Source: Verrucomicrobiota bacterium (GTDB lineage Bacteria; Verrucomicrobiota; Verrucomicrobiia; Limisphaerales; JAFMIX01). From it: a stretch of 10,935 nt of DNA. The translations under genes and the position numbers were made by a program. Under the pieces are notes generated by a model that was not told the DNA's origin, did no database searches, and was given only the letters and a program-made list of their open reading frames with translations. Positions 1-6,498 of this stretch are shown piece by piece (positions within the stretch are counted from its first letter, which is position 1; each line of letters starts with the position of its first letter). The stretch is from assembly GCA_026397895.1 (NCBI GenBank), contig JAPLTZ010000472.1, positions 1 to 10,935 on the forward strand, in the 5' to 3' direction.

Positions 1-4
1 AACC

Positions 5-76
5 GGCTCCGTAGTTCAACGGATAGAATGGAGGTTTCCGAAACCTCAGATGTAGGTTCGATTCCTACCGGAGCTA
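5..76 (+). tRNA. tRNA-Arg (anticodon CCG)
   Basis: The 72-nt sequence folds as a complete cloverleaf. The acceptor stem is 5-11 with 69-75 (first pair G-U, the rest Watson-Crick), with discriminator A76. The D stem is 14-17 with 26-29. The anticodon stem is 31-35 with 43-47, enclosing loop TTCCGAA, so the anticodon at 38-40 is CCG, which reads the arginine codon CGG. The T stem is 52-56 with 64-68, around TTCGATT. The 3' CCA is not encoded and would be added after transcription. Its promoter would lie left of the window. tRNA genes are common integration sites, but I see no second copy of the tRNA 3' end in this window, so there is no evidence of an integrated element here. Confidence 0.95.
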
Positions 77-104
77 CTCTGATAATGTTTCTTTTTCTTT
101 TGAC

Positions 105-138
105 GATTTCCGAATGATCAAATACCGCATCGGAAATC
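105..138 (+). terminator. Hairpin just downstream of the tRNA, possible terminator
   Basis: A perfect 9-bp inverted repeat (105-113 GATTTCCGA with 130-138 TCGGAAATC) lies 29 bp past the tRNA, with a 16-nt loop. The stem can gain two more pairs if A114 is bulged. The tract after it (ATTTCGTTGATATTT) is only loosely T-rich, so this is not a textbook intrinsic terminator. It could end the tRNA transcript or simply be an isolated structure before the next gene. Confidence 0.35.
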
Positions 139-185
139 ATTTCGTTGATATTTCATCCACCTTGTAAAATGAATGCATCCTTTCT

Positions 186-578
186 ATGATCAAATCATCG
201 AATAAAAAACCGGCAGGAAGTATTGATGAATATCTTTCGGCTCTCCCCGCTGAAACCAAAGCGACTCTCGAAAAACTCAGGCAAACCATCAGGAAGGCGG
301 CACCCACGGCAGAAGAGGCCATCAGTTACGGGATGCCGGCATTTAAGTATCACGGAACGCTGGTGTATTTTGCGGCCTTTAAAAACCACTGCAGTTTATT
401 TCCGGGGAATGCCGGACTGATTATATCAATGAAAGAAGAACTCAGTACTTATCATACTTCCAAAGGGACCATTCAGTTCACGAATGAAAATCCATTGCCA
501 TCCAAACTGGTTGTGAAAATTGTGAAAGCGAGGGTAAGTGAAAATGTGAGTAAACAAAAAAATAAAACCGGCAAATAA
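186..578 (+). CDS. DUF1801 domain protein (YdhG-like, 'iron chaperone' family)
   Basis: This small cytosolic protein of 130 residues has no signal peptide or membrane segment. Residues about 12-120 match the DUF1801 family pattern: an N-terminal helical part (SIDEYLSALPAE, then ETL/LRQTIRK-type helices), the hallmark YGMPAFKYHG at about 48-57, a beta sheet with LVYFAAFKNHCSLFP, and the late KGTIQF...PLP segment at about 93-105. The length is normal for a stand-alone member. Bacillus subtilis YdhG (Fra), in this family, has been proposed as a frataxin-like iron chaperone; I would not transfer that role without evidence. The start is the only ATG in this frame near the domain start; the ATGs at 169 and 173 are out of frame. 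There is no Shine-Dalgarno, as usual for Bacteroidota. A decayed PhnB-like gene follows 36 bp later. Small DUF1801 and VOC genes are often neighbours, so the two may once have formed a pair. Confidence 0.88.
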   Translation: MIKSSNKKPAGSIDEYLSALPAETKATLEKLRQTIRKAAPTAEEAISYGMPAFKYHGTLVYFAAFKNHCSLFPGNAGLIISMKEELSTYHTSKGTIQFTNENPLPSKLVVKIVKARVSENVSKQKNKTGK

Positions 579-614
579 CTGGTGATGAATTCCAATACTA
601 AACCAGGAGACGAC

Positions 615-905
615 ATGCAAAAGATAACTCCGTACCTGTGGTTCAGCGGGAACTTAGAAGAGGCTTTGAATTTTTATTCGTCAGTTTTTTCAAAACGCAA
701 AGATTGAGAACATCAGCAGGATCGATGATGGAGCGGTTGACTGAAAGATCAATACGGAATTTCCTGTCAGATCATTCCGTCAGCTTTAGGAAGGCTTATG
801 AATGATCCCGATCCGGTGAAATCAAAAAGAGTCATGAGTGTCATCCTTCAGATGGATAAAAGCGACATCAGGAAATTGGAGCAGGCGTATGAAAAGGCAG
901 GATAG
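615..905 (+). pseudogene. Remnant of a PhnB-type VOC (glyoxalase-fold) gene
   Basis: An AGGAGA ribosome-binding site at 605-610 precedes ATG 615. The reading frame opens with MQKITPYLWFSGNLEEAL, the standard start of PhnB/3-demethylubiquinone methyltransferase-like VOC proteins, but stops at TGA 705-707. Near 694, an extra A in a run of four breaks the frame; skipping it restores a family-like NAKIENISR stretch, which itself soon hits a stop at 741-743. From about 747 to the TAG at 903-905 a family C-terminus is readable (YGISCQIIPSALGRL, then NDPDPVKSKRVM and a terminal LEQAYEKAG). The family is usually about 150-160 residues. Here the central half, which would carry the VOC metal-site strands and the NGGPHFKF-like region, is missing. 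I infer one frameshift plus one internal deletion, hence a dead gene. The retained ribosome-binding site and recognisable ends suggest recent loss. Confidence 0.85.
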
Positions 906-949
906 GAGAGGGAAACCCGGAAGTTGAAATTCCCAGGTTTAAAATCAAT

Positions 950-993
950 GTGCCGGAATAGCGCACGGCACGAAGCCGGTTTCAAATTTTTTT
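950..993 (+). terminator. Possible terminator after the PhnB remnant
   Basis: Inverted repeat GTGCCG (950-955) with CGGCAC (966-971), loop of 10 nt, is followed 15 nt later by a run of seven T (987-993). A weaker outer pairing GAAACC (912-917) with GGTTTC (978-983) could bring the T-run next to the stem. The geometry is imperfect. The rest of the 210-bp gap up to the next gene shows nothing else recognisable. Confidence 0.3.
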
Positions 994-1086
994 ATACGTT
1001 CCCGTACATATCCTGGCAGTCCACTTTTTGAAGTTTTAGCCTGTTGAAATCTTTCCTGAAATATTTATAGGAAAACATTGAATTTT

Positions 1087-1096
1087 ATATACTTTG
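1087..1096 (+). promoter_or_regulatory. Weak -7-like element upstream of the MerR gene
   Basis: The sequence TATATACTTTG at the end of an AT-rich stretch resembles the Bacteroidota -7 element TAnnTTTG (best alignment has one mismatch at the TA). It would start transcription about 10-15 nt before the GTG at 1116. I find no matching -33 TTTG at 19-21 bp spacing, so this is a weak candidate. Confidence 0.25.
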
Positions 1097-1115
1097 CGTT
1101 GTTTTACAAAAAGCA

Positions 1116-1994
1116 GTGGGCACTTACCAGATCAAAGACTTAGAGGAATTATCGGGCATCAAGGCGCATACGATTCGTGTCTGGGAGCAACGGTATAAGA
1201 TCATTCAGCCCAAACGCACCGCTACCAACATCCGCTATTACAACGACGAAGATGTGCGGCTGTTGCTCAACGTCGCCTACCTCTGCAAGCACCGCTACCG
1301 TATTTCCAAGATTTCCCAGATGAGTTACGAAGAAATGGTGGATAACATCATGGCCATTTCAAAAAGGGGAGAGACGATCGAGCATCGCGTGAACGAGATG
1401 ACCGTTGCCATGCTCGAATTCGATGTCGATAAATTCGAACACCTCATCACCGATTGCATCAACCAGATGGGTTTTGAAAACGGCATGCTGCAGATCGTCA
1501 TTCCGTTCCTGAAAAAAATCGGTGTGCTCTGGCTTACCAAAGCCATCAATCCCGCCAACGAACATTATGTATCGAACATCATCCGAAAAAAAATTGTGGT
1601 AGCCACCGATTCAATCGCAGAAGATTACCATGCGGAAAGTAAAAAGTTCCTCCTCTTTCTCCCGGAACATGAATTGCATGAGATCACGCTTCTGTTTGCC
1701 AATTACCTGGCGAAATCGAGGAATCATCAAACGGTTTACCTGGGCCAAAATGTTCCGTATACCGACCTGAAGACTGTGGTCGAAAAAACGAATCCGGATT
1801 TTCTCGTCACTTCCATGACCACTCATCCTTCTGCCGACCATGCACTCGGTTACATACAACTCCTTGGCAGTGAATTCCCGGATAAGAAAATTTTTGTTTC
1901 CGGTCAGCGGGTTGTTTCTGTTTATCTTCCAATGCCTGCCAATGTCAGGCGGCTGGATGATTTTGCCGACCTGATTGAAATACTGGAAGCCTGA
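1116..1994 (+). CDS. MerR-family regulator with cobalamin-binding domain (CarH/LitR-like)
   Basis: Of 292 residues, positions 1-70 form a MerR winged helix (IKDLEELSGIKAHTIRVWEQR, then the NIRYY wing), which would bind promoter DNA as a dimer or tetramer. Residues about 90-165 are the helical B12-binding cap and about 175-290 a Rossmann-like cobalamin fold. W139 and E149-H150 form a W-x9-EH motif, the hallmark of adenosylcobalamin photoreceptors of the CarH type. The lower-ligand motif is ELHEIT (186-191): His188 is present but the usual glycine of E/D-x-H-x-x-G is threonine. Further cobalamin-loop traces are VTSMT and VSGQ. The GTG start is chosen because the family begins only a few residues before IKDLE and no upstream ATG in frame fits. 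Family members repress carotenoid, photolyase or cyclopropane-synthase-like genes in the dark; none is visible here, so its target is elsewhere or outside the window. The family call is firm and light sensing is an inference. Confidence 0.9.
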   Translation: MGTYQIKDLEELSGIKAHTIRVWEQRYKIIQPKRTATNIRYYNDEDVRLLLNVAYLCKHRYRISKISQMSYEEMVDNIMAISKRGETIEHRVNEMTVAMLEFDVDKFEHLITDCINQMGFENGMLQIVIPFLKKIGVLWLTKAINPANEHYVSNIIRKKIVVATDSIAEDYHAESKKFLLFLPEHELHEITLLFANYLAKSRNHQTVYLGQNVPYTDLKTVVEKTNPDFLVTSMTTHPSADHALGYIQLLGSEFPDKKIFVSGQRVVSVYLPMPANVRRLDDFADLIEILEA

Positions 1995-2004
1995 TATTTT
2001 TTTT
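1945..2004 (+). terminator. Candidate terminator overlapping the 3' end of the MerR gene
   Basis: A stem TCAGGCGGC (1945-1953) with GCCGACCTGA (1965-1974, one bulged base) lies in the last codons of the gene, and eight T follow at 1997-2004, within a longer T-rich stretch reaching about 2033. The 22-nt gap between stem and T-run makes this uncertain, but the T-tract right after the stop codon suggests transcription ends here. Confidence 0.3.
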
Positions 2005-2677
2005 CGTCCTTCTTTTTTTTGTGTTTTGTTTTTTGAAATCACGCTTACTGCCCTCACCCTTCACCTCAAATTCTCCTTCTCTCTGTTGATTTGACAATCA
2101 ATATTGAATTTACAAGTCCATGAACACTTGTATTGGCTTACCTGTGCAATGTCCTTCCCGATTTCTCAGAATATAAAATACAAATGTGATACAGGAATTT
2201 AGAATTAATGTTGGGTTTATTATTCACCCACAACCATTCCATATTATTTCATAGCTTATTTATTGACAATGCTCATGTCGTGTATAAATTAATTTCATTA
2301 CGTTTCAGCATATTTTTTATTGCTAAAAATCAACATAGCAAATTTCCTAAGCATACACGAGAACATGAAACCCTCCCGGAACACTTTGGCGCCAAATCAA
2401 TAACCGATTGAAAGGGCTTCGTGTGATCTTATCAACAACAAATGATAAATCACATGAAAAAAAAATATTCTTTGCATTTTTCAGAGAGTAACATTACCTC
2501 CTGTAATTTTTTTATTTATCCCGATTACATTTTGCCATTGCTAAAATCAGATGCGCAATTTTTTTTAACGGTTGCCTGCATAAAAATTATTTTGTTACTC
2601 CGCTTCACAAGGGTGACTTCACTTTTGCGAATCGTTAATCCATAACCCAATCCTGTATTTTGAAAAACATAAAATAA
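1995..2677. other. AT-rich intergenic region without a convincing gene
   Basis: About 680 bp separate the regulator from the beta-helix array. Two short open frames on the + strand (2208-2411 and 2442-2645) encode low-complexity, non-family-like peptides rich in F, I, H and S, without plausible domains; I treat them as chance. The DNA contains several inverted repeats. TTGATT/AATCAA is at 2086-2101, the palindrome TCAATATTGA at 2098-2107, TACAAGT/ACTTGTA at 2111-2132, TTGCTA/TAGCAA at 2320-2341, and a perfect 12-bp palindrome TTTGGCGCCAAA at 2385-2396. This is the obvious place for the promoter and control sites of the array. I cannot place a -33/-7 pair with correct spacing; the nearest -7-like string is TATTTTG at 2656-2662, 15 bp before the first ATG. 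Confidence 0.55.
2385..2396. promoter_or_regulatory. Perfect 12-bp palindrome, possible operator
   Basis: TTTGGCGCCAAA is a perfect inverted repeat with no spacer, GC-centred inside AT-rich DNA, about 280 bp before the array. It has the symmetry expected of a dimeric regulator site but could be chance. No second copy was seen in the window. Confidence 0.25.
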
Positions 2678-3913
2678 ATGAAAACACAACTACTTACCCT
2701 CGCAGCAACGCTTGCATTTTTCACTTCCTCCGCCACCGACCGCCTCGTTCATGAATTGGGGTTGGCCGGCGCGTACTCCACCATCAGCTCTGCTATCGCT
2801 GCTTCAAGCGCTGGTGACCGTATCCTGGTTTACCCGAAAACGGGGGGAGCATCTTATGTGGAAAACCCATCTCTCTCACTTAGTAATTTACAATTGCTGA
2901 ATGCGATAGAAGGAGAGCGATATAAAGTACAGGGGTCCATTTCAGTTGGCACAAATGGATCAGTTGTAGGTGCCGAAGTAAATGGAGCCATCAGTGATGC
3001 AGGAGCTTCAGGCAGCAATGTGCATATTGTTAACTGCAAAGTGAGCAATGGTTCCATTTATGCGGGAACAAATACAGGTAAATCATGGATTGACAATGAC
3101 AGCGTCATCAATGGTTATATAAAATTTTACTATGGCCGTGTAAGCGGGTGTTATGTAAGTGGGACCAATCAAACTAATGGCTGTATTGAATTGGCCTTCG
3201 GAGCAGTGATAAGCAATGATACTGCCTTCATCGTTGGCAACAAAGTTGAATCTTATAGCAATGGTGTATCCGGGATAGCAATTCATTGCTTTTCTTTAAG
3301 TGTGTATGCTTATGTGTCGAACAATTACATTGTAATGAATTCCAATACCAGCGGAGTTGGTATTGGTGTTCTGGTGACGTCTGTAAAAGGAGACCCAATA
3401 AAAAGCAATGTTCTTATTAACAATACTGTAAATACACCCACACTTGGGGGGGCGGTCTCCTTCGAGTTTGATTGGTCAATGGCTTGTTTGGTGAATGTAC
3501 GTAATAATATTTCCTCGTTTTCGCCCGGAGGTGTTGCAAACATCACTGGATTTGCTAATCCTTCTGGTAGTAGTCCAGGCATTACTTCGGAATATAATTA
3601 CGTTAACGGATCTATTGTTCCCTTCCAGTGGATGCCGATAGGCACAGGCAATGTCAGCTCCTCCAACAGCACAATTGATTTATCAACAGGGGCTATCAAT
3701 TCGGGAGGCGATGCAATTAACGGCGGAGATCCCAGTCCGGCCATGCTTGACCTGGACCTCACCCGCAACGATGCAGGATGTTACGGCGGTTCTTTAAGCC
3801 GCGCCAACTTCACAACTGCCGAAACCGGTTCCCGTGTTCTCTGGATGAATGCGCCGCGATTTATTTTCAGCGGGCAGGGTGCGACGATATCGGGAGAGGG
3901 CGTTGACAAGTGA
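2678..3913 (+). CDS. Secreted beta-helix paralog 1 (subtype A)
   Basis: The 411-residue protein has a Sec signal peptide (MKTQLLTLAATLAFFTSSA, cleavage after A19 before TDR). Residues 30-62 (GAYSTISSAIAASSAGDRI, VYPKTGG, YVEN) match the N-cap pattern of pectin-lyase-like right-handed parallel beta-helices (T-I-x-x-A-I...GDrI-V-P-G-x-Y-x-EN). Repeating asparagine-rich rungs follow (NVHIVNCKV, SNNYIV, LINNTV, VRNNIS). The C-terminal DLDLTRNDAGCYGGS (about 357-372) resembles the D-x-D-G-x-RND-x-G-A-Y-GG motif that closes many such helices. Cys120, Cys158 and Cys368 are shared by all five paralogs. The tail from 385 (SRVLWM) to 411 ends in SGEGVDK. There are no pectate-lyase catalytic motifs, no lipobox and no recognisable T9SS sorting domain. 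As first gene after 680 bp of non-coding DNA it probably carries the promoter. It differs from its sisters by W instead of F in RVL-x-M, by AMLDL, and by a run of seven G at 3446-3452. The function is unknown; a structural or binding role is inferred. Confidence 0.88.
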   Translation: MKTQLLTLAATLAFFTSSATDRLVHELGLAGAYSTISSAIAASSAGDRILVYPKTGGASYVENPSLSLSNLQLLNAIEGERYKVQGSISVGTNGSVVGAEVNGAISDAGASGSNVHIVNCKVSNGSIYAGTNTGKSWIDNDSVINGYIKFYYGRVSGCYVSGTNQTNGCIELAFGAVISNDTAFIVGNKVESYSNGVSGIAIHCFSLSVYAYVSNNYIVMNSNTSGVGIGVLVTSVKGDPIKSNVLINNTVNTPTLGGAVSFEFDWSMACLVNVRNNISSFSPGGVANITGFANPSGSSPGITSEYNYVNGSIVPFQWMPIGTGNVSSSNSTIDLSTGAINSGGDAINGGDPSPAMLDLDLTRNDAGCYGGSLSRANFTTAETGSRVLWMNAPRFIFSGQGATISGEGVDK

Positions 3914-3934
3914 TTTCAAATTCGATTTGACCAA

Positions 3935-3948
3935 AGTATGAACATACT
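3935..3948. repeat. Short inverted repeat between paralogs 1 and 2
   Basis: AGTATG (3935-3940) and CATACT (3943-3948) are separated by two bases. The loop is too short for an RNA hairpin terminator; it is a DNA palindrome in the longest spacer of the array (80 bp), so a regulator site or an internal promoter region is possible. The match could be chance. Confidence 0.3.
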
Positions 3949-3993
3949 ATTCACCGGTAAACAAAAAAACACTCAGATCAATAACCAATCCTC

Positions 3994-5262
3994 ATGAAAC
4001 ATCTCTTCGCGATTCTGTCAATTTTACTTGCAGCTATTAACCCTTTGAGCGCTACTGACCTTCGTGTCGAAGAAAACGGTACGAGTGGCGCCTACACAAC
4101 AATAAATGCCGCTCTTGCGGCAGCCAATGCCGGCGACCGTATTTATGTATATCCAAAGTACGGTGGTGCTGCCTATGTCGAAAATTTAATACTTACGCTC
4201 ACCAACATACAATTAATTAATGCAACAGAAGGACAGCGGTTCAAGGTTGATGGCACGATCACCTTGAATGCCGGTTGTCAGTTGATCGGCGCGGAATTAA
4301 CCAACATTGATTCTACGGTTTCTCACATCATTGATGGCGGCGGATCAAACAGCAATGTGCGCATTATTAATTGCAAAGTGATCGCAGGAAACGTTATAGC
4401 TTCTGCAACAGGCGCCAAAACCTGGATTGATAATGACAGTATCATGAATGGCTTCATCTCATTTTATAATGGAAGAATTAGTGGCTGTTATGTAAAGGGA
4501 TCCAGTCCTTTCGGATGCATTCAATTGTTATCGGGGGCGCCAACCAGCAATGACACGGCATTGGTTGTTGGCAATAAAGTGGAACATTACATGTATGTCG
4601 ATAATTCATGGGCGGTCTGGCTCAATTCATCCAGTGTCTTTACCTATGCTTCTAATAATTATATCCACTCCTATAATCCTTTTTATGTTAACAGTGGAAT
4701 CGGCCTTAACTTTTATGGGGCAAAATATTCCCCTTCGTCCTCAGCAGGGAATTCAATTATTAATAATACAGTTTGTAAAACAGGGACAGTTACAAGTTTT
4801 AATAACAACTTTCAAGTTATCCTTACAACATCAACTTGCATAGCCTTCTATAATAATATATCAATTTCAATTGGACAGCCATCCTTAATGGGCTTTTTTT
4901 TCAATGGTATTGACGGCGTGAATTTTGAGTATAACTATGATATTAATTCTGCAACTCCATTTGTGAAAGGAAATAGCGCAGGGACCTTTAGTTCTACAAA
5001 CATCAGCAATTCCAATTCATCAATCGATATAAATACCGGTAGCCTGAATGGTGGTTCGGATGCGATAAATGGAGGGCACCCCAGCGCACTCTATCTTGAT
5101 TTGGACCTCACCCGGAACGATGCCGGATGCTATGGAGGCTCTTACTCACTTGCGAATTTTATGGTATCAGAAACGGGCGCTCGTGTATTGTTCATGAAAG
5201 CACCCCGAACGGTTTTTGCAACATTTCCAATCACTATTTCCGGTGAAGGGGTGGATAAATAA
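3994..5262 (+). CDS. Secreted beta-helix paralog 2 (subtype A)
   Basis: This is the longest member at 422 residues. The signal peptide (MKHLFAILSILLAAINPLSA, cleavage after A20 before TD) is followed by SGAYTTINAALAAANAGDRI and VYPKYGGAAYVEN, the beta-helix N-cap. Cys127, Cys165 and Cys379 are the conserved trio; Cys95, Cys175, Cys251 and Cys282 are extra. Rungs are recognisable from IINCKV (125), WIDNDSI (134-140), GRISGCYV (160-167), VVGNKVE (181-187), NNYI (221-224), INNTV (246-250) and YNNIS (286-290). The cap is GGSDAINGGHPS (H replaces the D of the other four) with LDLDLTRNDAGCYGGS. It ends SGEGVDK at the stop. A T8 run at 4894-4901 encodes part of FFF. The 3' junction (5242-5278) is nearly identical to that of paralog 3. 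Paralog 3 starts only 25 bp later, so co-transcription is likely. No enzymatic motif is seen. Confidence 0.88.
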   Translation: MKHLFAILSILLAAINPLSATDLRVEENGTSGAYTTINAALAAANAGDRIYVYPKYGGAAYVENLILTLTNIQLINATEGQRFKVDGTITLNAGCQLIGAELTNIDSTVSHIIDGGGSNSNVRIINCKVIAGNVIASATGAKTWIDNDSIMNGFISFYNGRISGCYVKGSSPFGCIQLLSGAPTSNDTALVVGNKVEHYMYVDNSWAVWLNSSSVFTYASNNYIHSYNPFYVNSGIGLNFYGAKYSPSSSAGNSIINNTVCKTGTVTSFNNNFQVILTTSTCIAFYNNISISIGQPSLMGFFFNGIDGVNFEYNYDINSATPFVKGNSAGTFSSTNISNSNSSIDINTGSLNGGSDAINGGHPSALYLDLDLTRNDAGCYGGSYSLANFMVSETGARVLFMKAPRTVFATFPITISGEGVDK

Positions 5263-5287
5263 TTATGAATTATTAAAATAACACAAA

Positions 5288-6457
5288 ATGAAAATCCTAA
5301 CAATCATTGGTGTCTTTCTGTGCAGTATGACTCACGCAGCAGATCTCATTGTTGAAGAAACCGGTTTTGACGGGGCGTATACGACTATCAGTGCGGCAAT
5401 TTCCGCTGCAAGTTCGGGGGACAGGATTCTTGTTTTTCCAAAAGCGGGTGGTGCGGCTTATGTTGAAAATCCAACTATCACATTAAGCAATGTACAATTG
5501 TTGAATGCGGTAGAAGGTCTGCGATTTAAAGTACAGGGAACTATTTCTCTTGGTATTGGATGCATTGTAATCGGAGCAGAAGTGGTAAGTGGTAACATCA
5601 CCGATGCGGGTGGTCTAAATAGTAACACCCGAATCATTAATTGCAAAATCGTTTCAGGAAATATTACGGCAAGTAATTATTCAAAAACATGGGTAGACAA
5701 TGATAGCGTAATCAGTGGCACTATATCAATCTGGTACGGCCGAATAAGCGGATGTTATATTGTTGCTACATCGGGTACCGGCATTTCTCTCAATACTATC
5801 ACCTATGCTGATTCGTCTGTCATTGTTGGAAATCATATCATTGCCATGAACGGAATTTCCTTTATGGGTTCATTTGGCTATTTTGATATTTCAAATAATT
5901 TTATTGAAACAACAAAAGATGGAATATTTATTTCAACCAGTAACTGGGTCACTGGACCGCGTTTTTATTGCGAAAATAATACAATTAAAGCAACCGGCTC
6001 AACTCTTGAGTTTGGCATCAGGGTAAATAATGCTTCTTCAACCATTAATTTACGCAACACTCTGATAATTGCTTCCAATTCTTTTACGTATGCTGCGTAT
6101 TTTTGTGCTTGGGGGTTTGACGCATTTCGATACAATTATTACAACGGACCTGGCACTGCATTTTCCTTGTCAACCATTCCCACCCCTGATAATACAAATA
6201 TAGCGGCCTCCAACTCAACCATCAATGCAGACGGAACACTTGTAGCAGGCAGCGATGCCATTAACGGTGGCGACCCCGGCGCACAATATCTTGACTTAGA
6301 CCTTACCCGCAACGACGCCGGCTGTTATGGTGGTTCTTATTCACTATCCAATTTTACAACATCCGAGACCGGCGCGCGTGTATTGTTCATGAAAGCACCG
6401 CGCACGCTTTTTTCGACACATCCGATTATTATTTCCGGGGAAGGGGTGGATAAATAA
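5288..6457 (+). CDS. Secreted beta-helix paralog 3 (subtype B)
   Basis: The 389-residue protein is the shortest of the five. The signal peptide MKILTIIGVFLCSMTHA is cleaved before or after A18; the mature start is AD-LIVEETG rather than TDR. Cys12 in the signal is not in a lipobox. The N-cap is GAYTTISAAISAASSGDRI, VFPKAGGAAYVEN. The conserved cysteines are 119, 156 and 346. This gene and paralog 5 form subtype B. Instead of the SNDTA and VGNK of subtype A they carry VGNHI and SNNFIE. They share the late segment YNYYNGPGTAF, then NIAASNSTIN-x-DGTLVAGSDAI before the C-cap. The ending is LDLDLTRNDAGCYGGS, RVLFMKAPR and SGEGVDK. The start is set by the family signal-peptide alignment; the leader is ACACAAA with no Shine-Dalgarno. 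The spacer to paralog 4 is 41 bp. The function is unknown. Confidence 0.88.
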   Translation: MKILTIIGVFLCSMTHAADLIVEETGFDGAYTTISAAISAASSGDRILVFPKAGGAAYVENPTITLSNVQLLNAVEGLRFKVQGTISLGIGCIVIGAEVVSGNITDAGGLNSNTRIINCKIVSGNITASNYSKTWVDNDSVISGTISIWYGRISGCYIVATSGTGISLNTITYADSSVIVGNHIIAMNGISFMGSFGYFDISNNFIETTKDGIFISTSNWVTGPRFYCENNTIKATGSTLEFGIRVNNASSTINLRNTLIIASNSFTYAAYFCAWGFDAFRYNYYNGPGTAFSLSTIPTPDNTNIAASNSTINADGTLVAGSDAINGGDPGAQYLDLDLTRNDAGCYGGSYSLSNFTTSETGARVLFMKAPRTLFSTHPIIISGEGVDK

Positions 6458-6498
6458 TTATGAATTTTTAAAAACACAAAACACAAAATAAATATCCT

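Noticed and set aside
5..76. tRNA as an integration site for a genomic island
   Set aside because: No second copy of the tRNA 3' end and no integrase gene are visible in the window.
1611..2057. 148-codon open frame on the - strand
   Set aside because: It lies antisense to the MerR gene, whose protein family match is clear; the antisense peptide has no recognisable domain or signal and looks like a shadow.
2208..2645. Two small + strand open frames (2208-2411, 2442-2645)
   Set aside because: Low-complexity AT-driven peptides with no domain, no family resemblance and no ribosome-binding signal; likely chance.
5299..5345. Lipoprotein signal in paralog 3 (Cys12)
   Set aside because: The residues before Cys12 (VFL) do not form a lipobox, and a normal Sec cleavage site (THA|AD) follows.
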